Source: an uncultured Prevotellaceae bacterium
Lineage (GTDB): Bacteria > Bacteroidota > Bacteroidia > Bacteroidales > Bacteroidaceae
DNA: 7,146 nucleotides
Reading direction: 5' to 3'
NCBI GenBank assembly: GCA_937900485.1
Contig: CALCEL010000089.1
Span: forward strand, 1-7,146
A program made the position numbers and the translations under genes. The notes beneath the pieces were generated by a model, which saw nothing but the letters and a program-made list of their open reading frames with translations, was not told the origin of the DNA and did not search any database. Positions 6,465-7,146 of the stretch are shown here, piece after piece; position 1 is the first letter of the stretch, and each line of letters opens with the position of its first letter.

Positions 6465-7146
6465 TTATGCAGTAACATGTTCTATAGCCTTCTTAATATA
6501 TTCCAGCCTTTCGTCGTTCTCAATAATGCCTTTTACCTTCTTTTTTAAGTCATCATTCCCTTTTATTGGTGGCAACTGACCAGTAATCATTCCCGCCAAA
6601 TATTGTGCAGTAATTGCCTTGCTAACAGTACCATCATTAAGTGGCGCAAATATCTTATAAGAATCTTCTCTTGAAGGTTTATGGTCATCAGGATAGTTTT
6701 CCTTTACTTCGCTCCACAATTCAAGCAACCGTTCATCTGTTAACTCAGATTCTGGGTTATTCTTTTCTATATAAGCAGACTTTATAGCCAATTCAAGGAG
6801 CCTGTAAAGACCGCTCCCAGCAATTTCATATTCCAAAGTCCAATCTTTGGGCAAGAATATCTCTGTCTTTCCTATATTTATCTCTTTCTCCAAACGCTTG
6901 ATTTTTTCATCCCTTATAATCATGAGAATTGCTTCGTCCAGTTTTGTTTTTTTATCCTCATTCAAAACCGCTTTCATGCGATTAATGGTATCTTCGATAG
7001 GTGCAAAGTTATCCGTCTTGTTTGCTCGCACCTCTTTTTCAAAAGCACTCAAACTACGAAAAGTATTTGCCATAGAGTCATAATTCACTTCATTTGTGAT
7101 AGCTTTTAAATCCTGTATAATTGTATCTTTCAACCAATATTCTGGA
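6465..7146 (-). CDS. OLD/GajA-like ATP-dependent endonuclease, C-terminal part (5' end beyond the window)
   Basis: About 227 residues of a longer protein are visible; the frame is open at the right edge and reads PEYWLKDTIIQDL before any start. A TTG at 7133 gives 222 residues but is unlikely to be the true start. The stretch EIFLPKDWTLEYEIAGSGLYRL (about residues 91-112 from that TTG) carries the TLEYE/D-[IL]A signature found after the TOPRIM core of OLD-family nucleases. KIFAPLNDGTVSKAITAQYLAGMI (about 160-183) matches their C-terminal K-x2-x-AQ-x-LA segment. Full-length relatives have an N-terminal ABC-type ATPase and a TOPRIM nuclease domain, both outside the window, so catalytic residues cannot be checked. 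The downstream neighbour is a UvrD-like helicase 21 bp away, the gene order of the Gabija anti-phage system, in which GajA nicks DNA and GajB is the helicase. Base composition is AT-rich compared with the uxa genes. The family call is fairly good; the system call is an inference. Confidence 0.68.
   Translation of the reverse strand, partial: PEYWLKDTIIQDLKAITNEVNYDSMANTFRSLSAFEKEVRANKTDNFAPIEDTINRMKAVLNEDKKTKLDEAILMIIRDEKIKRLEKEINIGKTEIFLPKDWTLEYEIAGSGLYRLLELAIKSAYIEKNNPESELTDERLLELWSEVKENYPDDHKPSREDSYKIFAPLNDGTVSKAITAQYLAGMITGQLPPIKGNDDLKKKVKGIIENDERLEYIKKAIEHVTA

Noticed and set aside
6847..7083. Plus-strand 78-residue hydrophobic frame opposite the nuclease gene
   Set aside because: It is a mirror of charged, Lys/Glu-rich helices on the coding strand, which read as Phe/Leu/Ser in antisense.
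7131..7133. TTG at 7133 as the true start of the OLD-like protein
   Set aside because: The frame stays open to the window edge with plausible residues (PEYW), and what is visible corresponds only to the C-terminal end of the family, so the gene almost surely begins outside.
1..7146. CRISPR arrays, tRNA or rRNA genes, insertion sequences
   Set aside because: I saw no regularly spaced repeats, no cloverleaf-like or rRNA sequence and no transposase or terminal inverted repeats with target duplications, apart from the palindrome at 1077-1186.

Overview
The window looks like chromosomal DNA from a Bacteroidota member, most likely close to Prevotella or Bacteroides. The evidence is the protein sequences (a Bacteroidota-type MnmE and a secreted PD40-type propeller protein), the lack of Shine-Dalgarno sequences before the starts, and two promoter candidates of the Bacteroidota -33/-7 (TAnnTTTG) type. 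The genus is an inference; no rRNA or other marker gene is present.

From left to right, bases 1-3923 hold three genes on the minus strand, transcribed from right to left: uxaC (uronate isomerase), a secreted PD40/WD40-like protein with a C-terminal coiled coil, and mnmE (tRNA-modifying GTPase, cut by the left edge). The 140 bp between the PD40 gene and mnmE is almost filled by a nested palindrome of about 110 bp. Its outer stem is fully pairable only in minus-strand RNA. A 148-bp divergent promoter region follows, then uxaB (tagaturonate reductase) on the plus strand, which ends at a textbook intrinsic terminator. UxaC and UxaB catalyse consecutive steps (galacturonate to tagaturonate to altronate), so the divergent pair is a hexuronate-catabolism locus. 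Altronate dehydratase, KDG kinase, the transporter and the regulator are not in the window.

From 5600 to the right edge the DNA becomes visibly AT-richer, and two minus-strand genes of accessory type appear. The first is the C-terminal part of an OLD/GajA-like ATP-dependent endonuclease that runs off the right edge. The second is a UvrD/GajB-like superfamily 1 helicase beginning 21 bp after the first ends. This pairing and order (nuclease, then helicase) resemble the Gabija anti-phage system. The helicase reading frame stops at 274 residues. It has Walker A and motif Ia but no Walker B (DExQD) and none of the later helicase motifs. The DNA where its 3' part should lie is the uxaB terminator and the uxaB gene, so the module looks truncated or decayed at this junction.

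The most interesting points are the truncated Gabija-like pair and its junction with the uxaB terminator, the palindromic element next to mnmE, the unusual G4-G5 region of MnmE, and the compact architecture of the uxaC/uxaB divergent promoter.
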